Shown here: positions 13,392 to 26,000 of the stretch, piece by piece
How positions within the stretch are numbered: position 1 is the stretch's first letter
How the letters are laid out: each line of letters opens with the position of its first letter
Assembly (NCBI GenBank): GCA_024305405.1
Contig: JAKNDB010000098.1
Coordinates: 868,001-932,000, forward strand
Origin: Dirofilaria immitis
Lineage: Eukaryota; Nematoda; Chromadorea; Rhabditida; Onchocercidae
Reading direction: 5' to 3'
Length of the DNA stretch: 64,000 bases
Position numbers and translations under genes: made by a program
The notes under the pieces: model-generated
Database searches by the model: none
What the model saw: only the letters and a program-made list of their open reading frames with translations
What the model was told of the DNA's origin: nothing

Positions 13392-13882
13392 GTTTTAGGC
13401 TATTGGGCAGAATTAGGAGGTTCTATTTTATCTATAATGATTCGCTTTGAATTATCTAATCCCGATGGTTATTCATTTGTTGATACTGGCCAGGTATTTA
13501 ATTCTGTTTTAACTATGCATGATGTTTTAATGATTTTTTTATAGTCATACCTATTTTGATCGGTGGTTTTGGTAATTGAATATTACCTTTAATGTTAGAT
13601 GCTCCTGTGATAGCTTTTCCACGTGTTAATAATGCTTTGTCTTTTTGGTTGTTTACTTTTGTTGTTTTGTTAATAGTATATCAATCTTTTTTATTGGGGG
13701 TAATCCTGGTAGTAGTTGAACTTTTATCCTCCTTTGAGGGACAGCCTGAATTATCCAGATAATTTGAGTCTTCATACTGTAGGGATTGGTTCTTTGCTGG
13801 GTGTTATTAATTTATAGTCACCACTCAGAATATACGTTCTACTGCTGTAACTTTGGATCAGATTAGTATTTTTGTTTGAATA
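13392..13882 (+). pseudogene. cox1: Nuclear copy of mitochondrial cox1 (NUMT)
   Basis: About 490 bases read as cytochrome c oxidase subunit I: YWAELGGSILS, RFELSNPDGYSFVDTGQVFN, LTMHDVLMIF, IGGFGN followed by TGA (Trp in mitochondrial code), LPLMLDAP, FPRVNNALSFWL, and finally TTQNIRSTAVTLDQISIF then TGA. TGA where COI has Trp, together with one-base shifts (near 13540, 13685 and 13740), shows a dead nuclear insert, not a working gene. The T-rich plus-strand codon bias is typical of nematode mitochondrial coding strands. It covers roughly the first third of the COI protein. Confidence 0.9.
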
Positions 13883-14283
13883 TGAAATCCTATTTTATGC
13901 TTTTTCGAATTCAATCCTAAATAAGATCAAGAAGAAACTTTTTACTCTCGACTTTGAAATAGAGCAGAAAAATTAAAATTATTATCATTTTACGGAATTT
14001 CTTAAACATCATAGCAATAAGAACAACGATTTGTCCGCAAAAATTAAAGCTTTGATGAGATCGAGAATTATGTTAGCTAAGTAAATTTTTATTTATTTAT
14101 TTCTAGAATTATAAATTACCAAAGATTTACATATTTTTAAGATGCATTATTTGATTGTCTTTTGATGCATATATGCCAATTTTGAAATTATAAAAGTTTT
14201 TAAATAAAAAGTCAAAATTTATTCGCTTATCATTGTTTTATCGATAGCGGTGTTGATTGACGAAAGGTGAATAATATATAATA

Positions 14284-16092
14284 ATGGAGAAATCTGAACA
14301 AACTTCTGATTCTTCGAATAATATTAATCTGTCATCTGATGCCACACCATTTGTAACATCACCATTATGGTCAGGTAAATAAATGAATAATCTCTTTTTT
14401 TTCTCTCTCTATTCGGATTAAAAGCTAAATTTGATTTTAATAAATTAAACGGAACAATTGATAAAGTATAAATGATATCAATGCATCTATTTTGATACGC
14501 AAATTTTAAATTAATAAAATTTCAAATCATTCAATAAATTTAATCGATTTGTAATAGTTTCTTTAAAAATTATCAATTAACGTTACGTTTAATATATTAT
14601 TTTCAATCCTGTCAATGCATACATATTTACGTGAAAAATAACGTATAACTCGTTCACGTACGCCTGCAATTAGGCTATAATTTCATAAGATATATACAAA
14701 TTTCCAATTTTTTCATATTTTGTTATTTTTAATTGATTTTTTTACCAAATTTAATTAGTTATCTTTCTCTCAATATAATTGTTGCATAAAATTGAACGAA
14801 ATGATTTTTCTCAACTAATTTAACTATCTTTCTTCATCTATTACTTCAGAATCTTTGTTGATTTTTTGAATCTTCGTTAATTTTCAGAATCGTCATTATT
14901 ATTTGGTGGACGTAAGGCTCGATATCTACCTTTAACACTAAATCGTGTTAATAAAATAGAAGAAATTCCATATCGAATAGTAATGCTAGGTGATTATCCT
15001 AGTGGTATTAATTTGCTACGATATGAATTGATACAATTAGATTGCTTTAAAAATATCCCATTCTCTGTAAGTATTTTTAAAATATCTTTAAAACACGTAA
15101 AATACGTAACAATAATGTCTTTAAAATACGTAACAATATACGTAACAATAAAATAATCACTTCTCTTTATCATTTGATACTTATTTTTAAAGAGACATTT
15201 TAACTAAACAGTTATTCAAAAAAAAAAAGCTTAATGATTAAAAGATAAGATATGAATTTAATTTTATGTAACTAACTAATTATATTTAGAAAAAAAAGGA
15301 AAAAAACTTATATTATTTCTTCGCATTTAAAACATACCATATTTATTATTTAATAATAAATTGGAATTTATGGCATTAGAGTGCCGAATGTTGCACGACA
15401 ATAACGCAAGATGGACGTGAAATGCAAATATGGCTTTTTGTTAATTTGCAAAATTTTGAATTATTTTGTGAGCAATGTACCGAAAGTATTGATTGTTGTA
15501 TGGCATGCTATTCGATTACAATTCCACAAACTTATCAAAATGTTGTCAAAAAAGTTGAATTTTTTGTAATTTCAAGAATTTACAAAAATTAAATATCAAT
15601 TTTTAAACATTCTAATTGTATGCAATTTCCACCTATAAAATATTTATTAATCATTCCCAATTTGAATTTATTATTTTTATAATTTTATTAATCTTATCTT
15701 AATTTTTATTCTAATTTAATTTCAAAAATTAATTTTATTATCATTGCTACGTATAACTTAAATAATAAAATTTAAGTAACTAAGGAATGATTATTTCATT
15801 TCAAGAAGAGAATTGCGATAATTTAAAATTGAAATTCGCAAATTTTCAATTTTATACTATTTTGCAATAATAATCTGCGATTTTATAATAATTATTTCAT
15901 TTGCAGTGGATTCCTAAATTTACGGATAAATTCCCTGAAAAACCAATCATTTTATGCGCCCTAAACGACCGTGAACAATGCACATGCGGCAGTAGCATAC
16001 ATGAAACAATGTTTCAACATAATTTTAATTTTTGCCCCAACAATAATCTTACACAAATCGATGTTTCCATCTTTGATAAAGTGATGGTTTAA
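14284..16092 (+). CDS. Rho-family-like protein with degenerate GTP-binding motifs
   Basis: Four exons, 14284-14374, 14888-15066, 15380-15565 and 15907-16092, join cleanly to 213 residues. The fold order matches Rho GTPases: a beta strand IPYRIVMLG (residues 57-65), a segment like the G3 region, CCMACYSITIPQTYQNVVKK (compare [20 protein letters not shown]) and WIPKFTDKFPEKPIILCALN (compare [20 protein letters not shown]). The nucleotide motifs are broken. The P-loop GDGAVGKT is GDYPSGIN, losing the Lys and Thr; DTAGQE is replaced by VNLQNFE; TQID is ALND, keeping only the Asp. There is no CAAX box; the protein ends FDKVMV. It has a 30-residue N-terminal extension. I infer a pseudo-GTPase that cannot bind GTP in the usual way; a regulatory or scaffold role is speculation. 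The frame is intact, so it is probably expressed. Confidence 0.72.
15085..15155. repeat. Short tandem words AATACGTAACAATA in intron 2
   Basis: Three to four imperfect copies of TAAAATACGTAACAATA lie in the intron between exons 2 and 3 of the Rho-like gene. Confidence 0.5.
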
Positions 16093-17878
16093 TCACTATG
16101 ATGTGTCATAATGAAATTAATTTAATATCTATTTTGACATAGTATACATTTATTATTATTTCATATAAATTTGAAGGTATGAAAATTTGAAATTAAAATA
16201 TTAAGAAATTTTTTTCTTGATTTCAGCGCAGTATAAAATCATTGTACAATTGTATAAGAACTATTTTAAAGAATACAAAATTTATGCGAAAGAAGGAGAA
16301 TAAAATGGCGGCCTGCATTTTGATGTGATCAATGTTAATCGTTTCTTTTATGTGCTTATATGACTGAAATTAAATTTCATTTAAATTTTTGAAAAGATAA
16401 TAATAAAGTTTTATTTAATTATTTGCTTGTACTAAAGTTAATTGATTCAATTTCTTTTCTCGACATCAGACGGAAGTGAAGATAATTATAAAGTTTTGAA
16501 CAAAGATTATGCAAATTTTGCTAAATCTTTTTCTCCTTAAATTTGTAGACACATATGACGCATATTACTATTTATATGATATAATATTCCACTTTAACAA
16601 ATTGCAATAAACGTAAAAATTGTTACAATTTGTATACGCATGCATAGTGCATATCTTCAAACTCATTCAAGATATTTCGGTATAATTCATTCCCAGGCTA
16701 TCGAAAATTCACCTGAACATCAGACAAACTATCAAAACAACTCACCTGAACATCAGACAAACTATTAAAACAACTATATGACACCAATGAAATATCTCCA
16801 ATAATTAAATAGATATGCCATCAAATAATATGTGAGATGTGATGATTGCAAATTGTGGCCGCAGTACGGAAGTGATTTCTTGGCTTATTTATGCCAAGCA
16901 TTTCGTAGCGAATTAGCTAGAAATTATGGGTTAAGGTGGTTTTTATGCGTTGGATATAAGGCCTTTCTTTCATTTCTCTGTGAAGTAGGCCTGTTCTTTG
17001 GGACAGTTATCTTGCGAGAACGATATTGAAAGTTTTATCTTCGGACTTCATATGTGGGGATAGAATTTCCTAATTTCCTGATTATTAACGAGAATAGAAG
17101 TTCTCGTGAAACCAATAATTTTCTTTGCATTCTATTGTTACAATTTTTTCGTAATATCTATTGTTTGGAGATTTTGAAGTGCTATAAGTTTATTATAGGA
17201 AAAAATGAAAAATATTCTACTGAAAATTCAGTAAATTATAATCAATACAGACTTCATATAAAAAAATACTCTTCATGACCTTTTGTGAGATAATAATTTT
17301 CTTAACTTTCCTAGGTGAGAGAGTAAGTAATTTATTTATTTATTTATACTAAATGTGATAGTTCCTAAACCCTAATTAATCATCAGAAATTACCATAGTT
17401 CTATTCTGCAGAATTTTCTCTCCTTATTATTGCTTGTTTAATAACTGGAACGAATTTATAATTCTTTTTTCCTTCTATTTTCCAAAATTTAAATTAATAC
17501 AATCGATGAAACTCATTACCATTTTAATATTACCTAAAATTGTTACACTCTTAATAATAATTTGGTTTCATAGATTAATTTAATAAGAGAAAATCATATG
17601 TTGACATGCTGTGATTCGGGTCAAGGCCATCTTCTTGTGGCTACAAATGCCTCTTCCTTCTTTTCTTTTTGTCCGTTATTCTTTCAACGACGATAGTGAG
17701 GTAGAGGTTGTTAATGACTTCAACAGTTATTTGGCTTAAGTTTATTTTCTAATAAAACAGTAGAACATAAATTTGTAGATTTGTAAGAATTTTGTTGAGA
17801 AATATTTGAAATGGTTATACCAATGATTTTTTACTTTTTAAATGAAATAATCGCTATTCTTCTAGGAGTTGTGAAGTG
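16093..17878. other. Intergenic region upstream of Dishevelled
   Basis: A 33-base tandem pair (CACCTGAACATCAGACAAAC core) lies at about 16,711-16,776. The stretch 16,830-17,030 is less AT-rich and open in one frame for 65 codons, but it has no splice context or recognisable domain. A GAGGTAG word at 17,698-17,704 sits in a weak possible hairpin. A TTCTAG at 17,859-17,864 looks like the trans-splice acceptor for the Dishevelled mRNA, 14 bases before its ATG. Confidence 0.55.
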
Positions 17879-20800
17879 ATGCCAGAAGAAAGTATTACTT
17901 CATCTACAAAGGTTTGCATTATACATTTCGAACTTTTATTGATTTCTCACTGCTTATTTAGCATTTAATGCAGATATGATAATTAACGAAATATGTATGA
18001 AATTAAAAGTGATATTATCGTAATAAAGCGATGATGCATATTCGTCAGCTTAATTTTACTGCTGTAATATAAAGATTGAAGCGAACTTGCAACTTCAACT
18101 GTGTTTGAAACTTTACTTTATCTTCAATTTTTCTTCGTCTCATTACATTCGTCAGCGGGCATTTCTATCAAACAGATTGTTGAATTGAGTTACTTCATGG
18201 AATTGCAAAATGAATTTCTTAAAAATGAGATATTTAATGATTGAATCTTTAGGTATATTATTATTTGGACGACAATACTCCGTATTTATCAGTAGTACCC
18301 GTTGCAGATGATGTTATTACACTTGGAGATTTTAAGAAAGTTTTCAATAAAAAGGATATAAGTATTTCTGTAAACAGTTGGACGAAGCAGTTGGATGGTT
18401 AATATCACTAATATTATTTTTAAAATAAACTTTTGAAATAAAATTTTTACATAAAACATCTTTTTTGGAATAGAATTTTAAGGTATTTCACTTAGAATAT
18501 GCTTATGTGGTTCTGTTTCTCCATATTTTTCATATCATTTGAGATAAATTTAAATTTATTTAGCGAAGTCAAAGTAGAAATTCGAGATGATTCTACAAAA
18601 TTGGTTAAATCAGCAAACGGACTTATCGAATTGGTTCTTCTTTCTTCATTCGAGAATATTTATTCAGGAACATTGCCGAGAATATCTAATAAGGCAATCA
18701 AGGGACAACTTGTTGATGCTAAGCTGAAGGTATAATAATATCGTTTTTGAATAATAATTTGTTTTTACCAATTTTAGAAATTTTATGAGAAATTCTGACT
18801 TGTAAACTTTTATTTGAATGTTATATCGTTTTCAATTTTAAGGATTTCAATTTGAGAAAACGAAGGTCCTTGTATGATTTAGCTAGTGAAAATCGCGATT
18901 TATTGCATATGCCTCGCAACAAAAGTGATCAAAATAGCATCACGACGAGCAGTTTGTCGACGGTGATTAGTAGTAAGTTATGTTCATAGGATAAATCATG
19001 TGTACTAGCTTAACTTCTTTGATTACTAACTTTAGACAAACCGTCTGAAAACAAAACAGGAAAAGTTTGGTATTTATAACAAATCTTCCTCAATTATAAT
19101 GATTTGTTTGATGTAGCTGCTTCCCATCATTTGTACTTTTTAACTTAATTTTTTCCTTTTGCAATAAGAAAAAATGCTCATTTGTTTTGAAATGAAATCT
19201 AGTAAAATATGAAACGAATTGTCCGAAGCCTTTTCATTAAATTGTCAGCATGACTGATACGAAATGTGATATCATTTGGATTTTAAAAATTAAAAAAATA
19301 AATCTGCTAATATCATTCGCTGATTTTCTTCCTTTATTTTAGAAAACTTTATTATTCTACTGAACTTGCGGATCAAAAAATATTTCAGAATCATTAATTA
19401 TAATTTTATGAGAGATTTATTAACCTTAGAAATTTAATTTCACTGGCTATATTTAACAAAAAGCCCTGAAAAAAGATAAATTTCAGAGCGAGCTGGTGAA
19501 GGTTTGGCAGAGTTATATGCATCCAATTCGGAAGATCCATACCATTTGGAACGTGTGAATCCAAGGCAGTTTTAGATTCATTTCAAAATAACATCGAATA
19601 AATTAGTCATTTTTGTTTGATTTTCTTTCTTACAGATGTTTCAAGCATTCTGGTGTTTGCGCACCAGTTTTCCAATTTCACCACTTGCTAGTCCCAGTGA
19701 TATACCTCACTGCCCTCGCCGTCAAAGACGTCCTCGCAAAGAAAGATATCGAAAAGCATATGTACCAAGCACAATTTCCTCAATAACTGAAAGCAGGTAT
19801 GCATATGAATTTTGATTTTCCAAGTTGGAATGAAAAGTCTTGGATTAATATTAAATTTATAATGTCTTTCATTATTTTCAGCAATTTTTCAATTTTGGGA
19901 GCATATTCAATACATCATGTTGTATAATATTATTTGCAGCATGACTTCTCTTTCACTCCCTCGAATTGATGTTGTAACCTTACCTATGAAAAATGGAGTT
20001 TTCTTGGGAATTTCAGTTCTAAGTCATGATGGTGGTATTTTTGTTAGTGATATTCATAGCGGTAAGTATTTTTTGCCTGTTTATTTTATCAGTTTGCTAA
20101 ATTTCTTTTGGGATGCTAAAGAAAAGTTTTTTCTTCCGTAAATCTTATTAACTGCTGTCTTAGGTGGTATAGTTGATTTGGATGGTCGAATTGAAGTTGG
20201 TGATCAGATTGTGCAGGTGAATCGAAATTCGTTCGAAAATTTAAGTGATCTTGAAGCGGTTGATCTATTACGTAAAGCAGCAGCTAGTCGAAGGTTGTTG
20301 TTTTGAGTTTTTCTTTTTCCACTTATTTTCCTAAGTATTTTTCTCAAGCTTCTTTTATCGAATGTCAGTATTTAGAGGACTTCATATTGCTGATATTTTA
20401 TTTAGTTTCTATCATTTTAGGCCAATCACACTTTATGTTGCTAAAAGGACATGCAGCAATTCGGATAAGCGAACAGATATATCTCAGGGATTGCTTCGGA
20501 AACGATGCCCATCGATATATCACTTTGGGTGGAGAGCACTAAGTAGATCTATTTTTCTTCCTTGTAATAGTGCTATTTTAATATTTATCACTATTTTCTC
20601 ATGTTTCTTTTTCAAACGAAGTCAAATTAAAGAAATGTCTGTGTAATGTTGATTTTCTATACTCTTTAAAATGAAGTTGACATTCAGGCATAATATTATG
20701 AGGCCAGCGAAGGGTTTTGAGGAGATCAATTCAGTCAATAATGGTGACGCTACGCTTGTTGCTGAGGAAAACGAGACTGATCTGGAAGGTGCTTATGCAG

Positions 20801-22579
20801 AACGACGAAATGGACTCCTCAATTACTCAAACTTCTGCGAAATCGAAACAGCTAAATTCACCCGATTTAAATATTTCGCTCAATACGGAAGATATTGCAA
20901 GACGACGAGAAAATGAAGAAAATGGTTTGTAAAGATTTTATCAGATTATGTATGGAAGTAATAAAAAAGAAGTAGATAACAATTGAACTGTTTCTTATGC
21001 TTCTAAAATTATTCTCGATTTTTTTGAAAGTAGTGACAGCGTAGTTAACTTACTCTTCTTAATTCAAATGGAATTAAGAAGAATAAGTCAAGACTGGCTT
21101 CATAAGTTTTTCTTGGAGACTGTTACGCGATATATTAAGTGAAATTAAGGAGTTTCGAGTGTCGTCTGACATTGAATAATCCGACAATACTGATTCCTTT
21201 TTATTTTATTATGTTCAAGTTACAGAGCTGCAATTGGATAATCTGAATATTGATATGGATCCAGTGATTATTCTGAAGTATATGGCCTTACCCAATTCGG
21301 GATTGCAAATAAAAAACCGAAAATGGTTAAAAATTCCTGTGCCGATGTCCTTCATTGGTATGATTTTCCAGTTTAAGGTATTGTATGTTATCCTATTTAA
21401 GAAATACTTATAACAATAATTTAAGGCTGTGATCTTGTTGATTGGTTGATGGAACATGTGCATGGTATAACGGATCGTAAAGCAGCTCGTAATTATGCAT
21501 CAAAACTATTGGGAGAAGGGCATATTAGGCATGTTGTCAATAAACTTACATTTACAGAAAAATGCTATTATATTTTTGAAGGTAATGTTAATTGTTCTTA
21601 GAAAATATTTTTAAAAAAAACTTCAAAATCTTCATTTGATCCACTATTGATAGGTTTTTGTTGTTGGAATAAATTTGCTCAATATATGATTAAGTCTTAT
21701 CTGCGTAAAATCAGGGTTCGACAATCAACAACTCTCAAACTTTTTGCAAATTACAACTTTTCCAATTTCTTGTCCGATAAATGTTTGTTATTAGATTCAA
21801 TACTTCCTGCTCACAACAAAAATAAGTCTGATTCTTCGCTGGGCAAGGCTGGTGCTGAAGTTACTACTGAGGTTACATATGTTGGTTCACCGGCACCAGC
21901 ACATCTACCGCGTACTAATGTACGAAATCCATTTAATGGAAAAGTCATGCTCGAACAATCTTGGCCTCAGCCAACAGTCACTTCAAATGGCCAACGAAAA
22001 GCTTTTGCGAAAGCTCAACGGTTAGTTATATAGATGTCCTCTTTGTGCTTTGACTAATCTTTCGTTTCTTTTTTATTTAAAAATTGTATATGAATTTCCA
22101 TATTCTCCTTAATTTTTAAAGATTTGCATTGCAGAATGATTATGCATCTGTCATGAGTCCAGATATGATTGAGCCTACACTCCTTACAGAAGCACCAACA
22201 TTAAAACTATCACATCGTACACCTGCTGATCGTTTGGATATGGAACAACGAATTGATGGATGTCAGGTAGGCATATGATGAAGACAGTTTTACAAAATTA
22301 GTAAAAAAATTATCAGCTCAAATTTCTGAGCTTTGCATTCTTTGTAGTATACATTATTTTTTCCATAGTGATTGCTAAAACACTTTGAAAAATCAGTCGA
22401 AAAATCGGATTCTTATTTTAAACGAAATCTTTCTGGTTGGGGAAATAAAAAATCATTTCTTCCAGGTTGCTCAACCACCAAATACACCGAACTCTTTACT
22501 GCATGAACGAAGGAATGTTGCTAGCGAAACTGAATTCGAAATAATTGAAGATAACAAACTTTTGATCAAGCAAAAATAA
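17879..22579 (+). CDS. dsh: Dishevelled (Wnt signalling scaffold: DIX, PDZ, DEP)
   Basis: Cytoplasmic adaptor that links Frizzled to beta-catenin and planar-polarity outputs. Sixteen exons give 713 residues: 17879-17911, 18253-18397, 18569-18729, 18843-18972, 19487-19554, 19636-19796, 19940-20061, 20164-20293, 20421-20528, 20688-20733, 20801-20924, 21226-21357, 21426-21581, 21654-22020, 22122-22266 and 22466-22579. DIX (about 10-95) begins [19 protein letters not shown] basic linker [15 protein letters not shown] precedes the PDZ (about 238-325), with FLGISV as its carboxylate-binding loop and [19 protein letters not shown] (about 425-500) shows [30 protein letters not shown] and [16 protein letters not shown]. 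The roughly 210-residue tail ends [15 protein letters not shown]. Doubtful points are the acceptor of exon 3 (GCGAAG) and the 67-base intron 20734-20800 (donor TCA|GTCAAT), needed to bridge two frames. Nematodes have several paralogues (dsh-1, dsh-2, mig-5); which one this is, I cannot tell. Confidence 0.93.
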
Positions 22580-23000
22580 TTTCCAGCTATCAAAAAATAA
22601 TTTTAAATTATCCAATTTGTCTCATGCTATGTTTGCTTAACCAGAGCAAGAGACAAAAGAATTCAAATAGAATTTGTAAATGAAAAAATTTGAGGAAATG
22701 TGTGAAAATTTTTGTTAAGCAAAGAAGTTTGCTGTAAAAACAGTTTCTTGGGATTTCTTTTTCTAATTTTCAATCTCAATCCATGAATGTGCATTATATT
22801 ATTAGAAGTAATTGATAACGTTTCATTAATAACTACTTTTTTGTGATATGTAATACACGTAGGTTGCATTTATTACTATATAATGCGATAAACATCTTGT
22901 ATTCTTGTCGTATCGAAAATTCTATTTTGCAAAAGCCTACTTCATATATCAGATTACATTTAAATTTTCAAATATCACATCATATTTAAATTTTCGAACA
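22580..23000. other. Short convergent intergenic spacer
   Basis: The 421 bases between the stop codons of Dishevelled and the channel gene hold both 3' untranslated ends. I see no separate gene. Confidence 0.6.
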
Positions 23001-26000
23001 TCAGTTTTGTCTGCTATTTGGAACACAGTCGTCCTGTCGTCCTTCGGTAAACACAAAGTAATATGCAATTAAAAATATCAGAAATCCTATGGGATAAAAT
23101 AAACGACATAAATTATCCAAATACCTAGAAATAAAATTAGCTATTATGAGGGCATGATTGCGATTATAATATGGATGATTATCGATTGATAAAAGGATAT
23201 CAGTGGTATCATGATTGAAATGATTACATAATTATTCACTAACCTTCCGCGCTTATGATATTGTTCAGCTCTAACCAACATTAATTCTCGCGAATGCTCT
23301 GTTAGTTCGCTTTTTTCTTAGCTGCCGACTTTCTCTAAATGTATGAATAATGAAACTTATTGTAATAGCAAAAACGGATAATCATTGAATAATAGTAGTA
23401 GTAAAATAAATGATTAACTAATTGCTTGGCTCGTTTATCTAATGCAATAACAATAAGCGTTTGAAGAAGTGTGATGAATACAAAAGCTGTAATGAAGCCA
23501 AACCATAAATCAATTGCCTGAAAAAAAAAAGAAAATTCTTAAAAAGTTTTCAAGAAAGTTTAATTAATCTATTTTTAACAAAGAAAACAAAAAAGAAAAC
23601 CTTCATGTAAGAAACGCTTGGAAGATGTTCACGTGCACCCGCTGATTCTGTTGATAATGTTAGAAGTACCGTAATTGCTACACCAATACGTCCTTCCATG
23701 AATTCTTCAGGTAACCATACACCAACCTAATACAATATATTTAACAAAATTTATATTATAAATTTTGCAATACTTTATAAAATATTTGATAAGAAAGAAA
23801 GAAAAAATAAATAAATAAATAGAAATATAGTACCCATGAAAACATTAATGCTAATGAAGTCGGAATATAAGTTTGAGCAATATGAAAGCCAACATCACGT
23901 TTTAATCGAAAAATTGCTTTTAAACATGAAAAATGACCTTAAAAAATAAATTGCGGATTGAAGAAATAATAAGATCTAAATTAGAAAGTATTTGCATTGA
24001 TAAAACGATATTATCAAGAAGATGATTAGCGTGATCATTGTAAGACGAGAAAAATTAGCTCAAGAAAATTTGTTATATCATTTAATTGACTAAATTATTG
24101 AAGTAGAATAATTTAGGTATGCGAATTAAGAAACAGCAAGATTGAAACTAGAAAGAAATTTTGTAGATAAGATGATATTATCAAGAAAATGAGAAAAAAA
24201 GAGTAATCTCGACTCTAGAAAATTAACGTTTTCATTTAAATGATTGGATTGATTAGAGTGAAATAATTTAAGAAATTAATTATTCTTCAAATTTCAATTT
24301 CTAATATTTGAAACATTGTAAAATAATTCATTTGAAGCATTTTACAATATTAGAAATTAATTTTGTTCTTGAATTCTTAAAATTTTTTCTTTCTTTTTTT
24401 TACTTTTCGAAAGAAAATAAATTATGTAAAATTAAGAAAGTTTTTTAAATTTCTAATTATAATCAGTAATATTTGCTTATGATAAGTTTGATAATATATA
24501 ATTGATTATATATATATATACCGGATTTTCGATTTTTTTCACAATATGTTGGTTCATAACGATGAATGTAAAGTTCAGGTAATGTAACATCTGAATTCTT
24601 ATCAATTGCATCACGTTTATTTGAAAACCATTCAAATCGTACAGTTTTTATAGGATATGCAACTAAAATATATGCTACAAAAATTGTCAGTACTTTTTTT
24701 TTTTTTAAATCACTTTTGACGTAGAATTCTAGATGGTATACGTAAATGTTAGATTATTTATTTTTGACTGAATCTCATGAGAAAAAAAGTTATTTATATT
24801 TTGTTCATTTTTAAGTGACAATTATTTCAATATGCTTACAAGATTTAATTTGTAATTCACAAGTTTGTCGATCATGTGGATATTTGCAAAGGACAAGATT
24901 ACATGATGGCTTTAGTTTAATTCTGAAAAAAAATAAACGAAATAAATTCTTCGATTAATTTTAATCGATATGATTTGATAATAAATATTGTTATCAAAAC
25001 GATCACATGCATGTTCCACATACGTTGAATGTAATATGAAACGTTAACACAATATTAGCAGTAAAGTTAAAAAACGCTACGCTTATAGTTACGTGACAAT
25101 AATTTTTTTAATACAATATGCTAAATAATAAATAGTCATAAGTTATAATAAGATTCCTTACTAGAAATCTCGAGAAAAATGATAAATAAATCTTTCGAAA
25201 AAAAAAATAATAAACCTTGTTTCATAGAGTACTAAGCCATCGTTGTAAATTCTCATCAAAAATTAAGAAAAGTAACTTCATGAAAGGAAGCTTCTTTAGC
25301 ATTAGCAAAAATGGATCAGGCCGCCAAATTTTTTCCAAAATTTCTTCCTCTTTAACAAGAATAGCTTTCTCATATGGATTTACTAGACGTGCATCACGCC
25401 ATGCCATCATTAAGAAGATATCCATATCATAATCCTGATAAGAAATAGATATTGCAAAATAATTTTTATGACATAACTTATGATAAAACATTGTTTAATT
25501 AAATATAAAAATAATTAATTTTATAAATTTAAAATTTAAAGTTTTGCAGAATTTAAAAATACAAAAATTTTTATCAAATGATACCTATAAAATATTTTAT
25601 CAGTATGATTTAAATTGCAATGAAATCATTTTTGTTAAGAAAAAAATAAATAAATCAAAATAAACAATACCATTGTAGAAGTTTGAAAATTACTCATTGA
25701 TTCAATATAAATTCCAAATCGGACAACAACAGCACTACCTTGAAAAACAATAGGTGCCGAAAAAGGATCATATTTATTCTTTTGAAGAACTGGTAAGATG
25801 AATGAACCACCAAGTGTTCTGAATTTTATAAAAATTTGAAATTAATTGAAATAAATTTACTATTCTTTTAAATCCTCTTTAAAGATTTAATATTTTTTGA
25901 ATAAATAATTTAATTATTTCTAATACAATATATTTAATTTAATTATTTTGAATACGATATGCTTAATTTAATTGTTTCGGATACGATATGTTCAATTTGA

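Larger units (their letters stand above)
10301..14283. other. Gene-poor block between importin-like and Rho-like genes
   Basis: Apart from the short duplication, the ACGT-rich repeat, the 22-bp satellite and the cox1 insert listed separately, this stretch shows only AT-rich sequence with no conserved coding signal. Confidence 0.6.

Noticed and set aside
16832..17278. Two plus-strand open frames (65 and 74 codons) before Dishevelled
   Set aside because: Higher GC drew attention, but there is no recognisable domain, acceptor or donor. More likely upstream non-coding sequence.
23726..23834. Suspected sixth frame break in the channel at the M1/M2 intron
   Set aside because: The donor side reads TCATGG|GTAC, which gives phase 0 and agrees with the acceptor at 23726, so no base is missing here.
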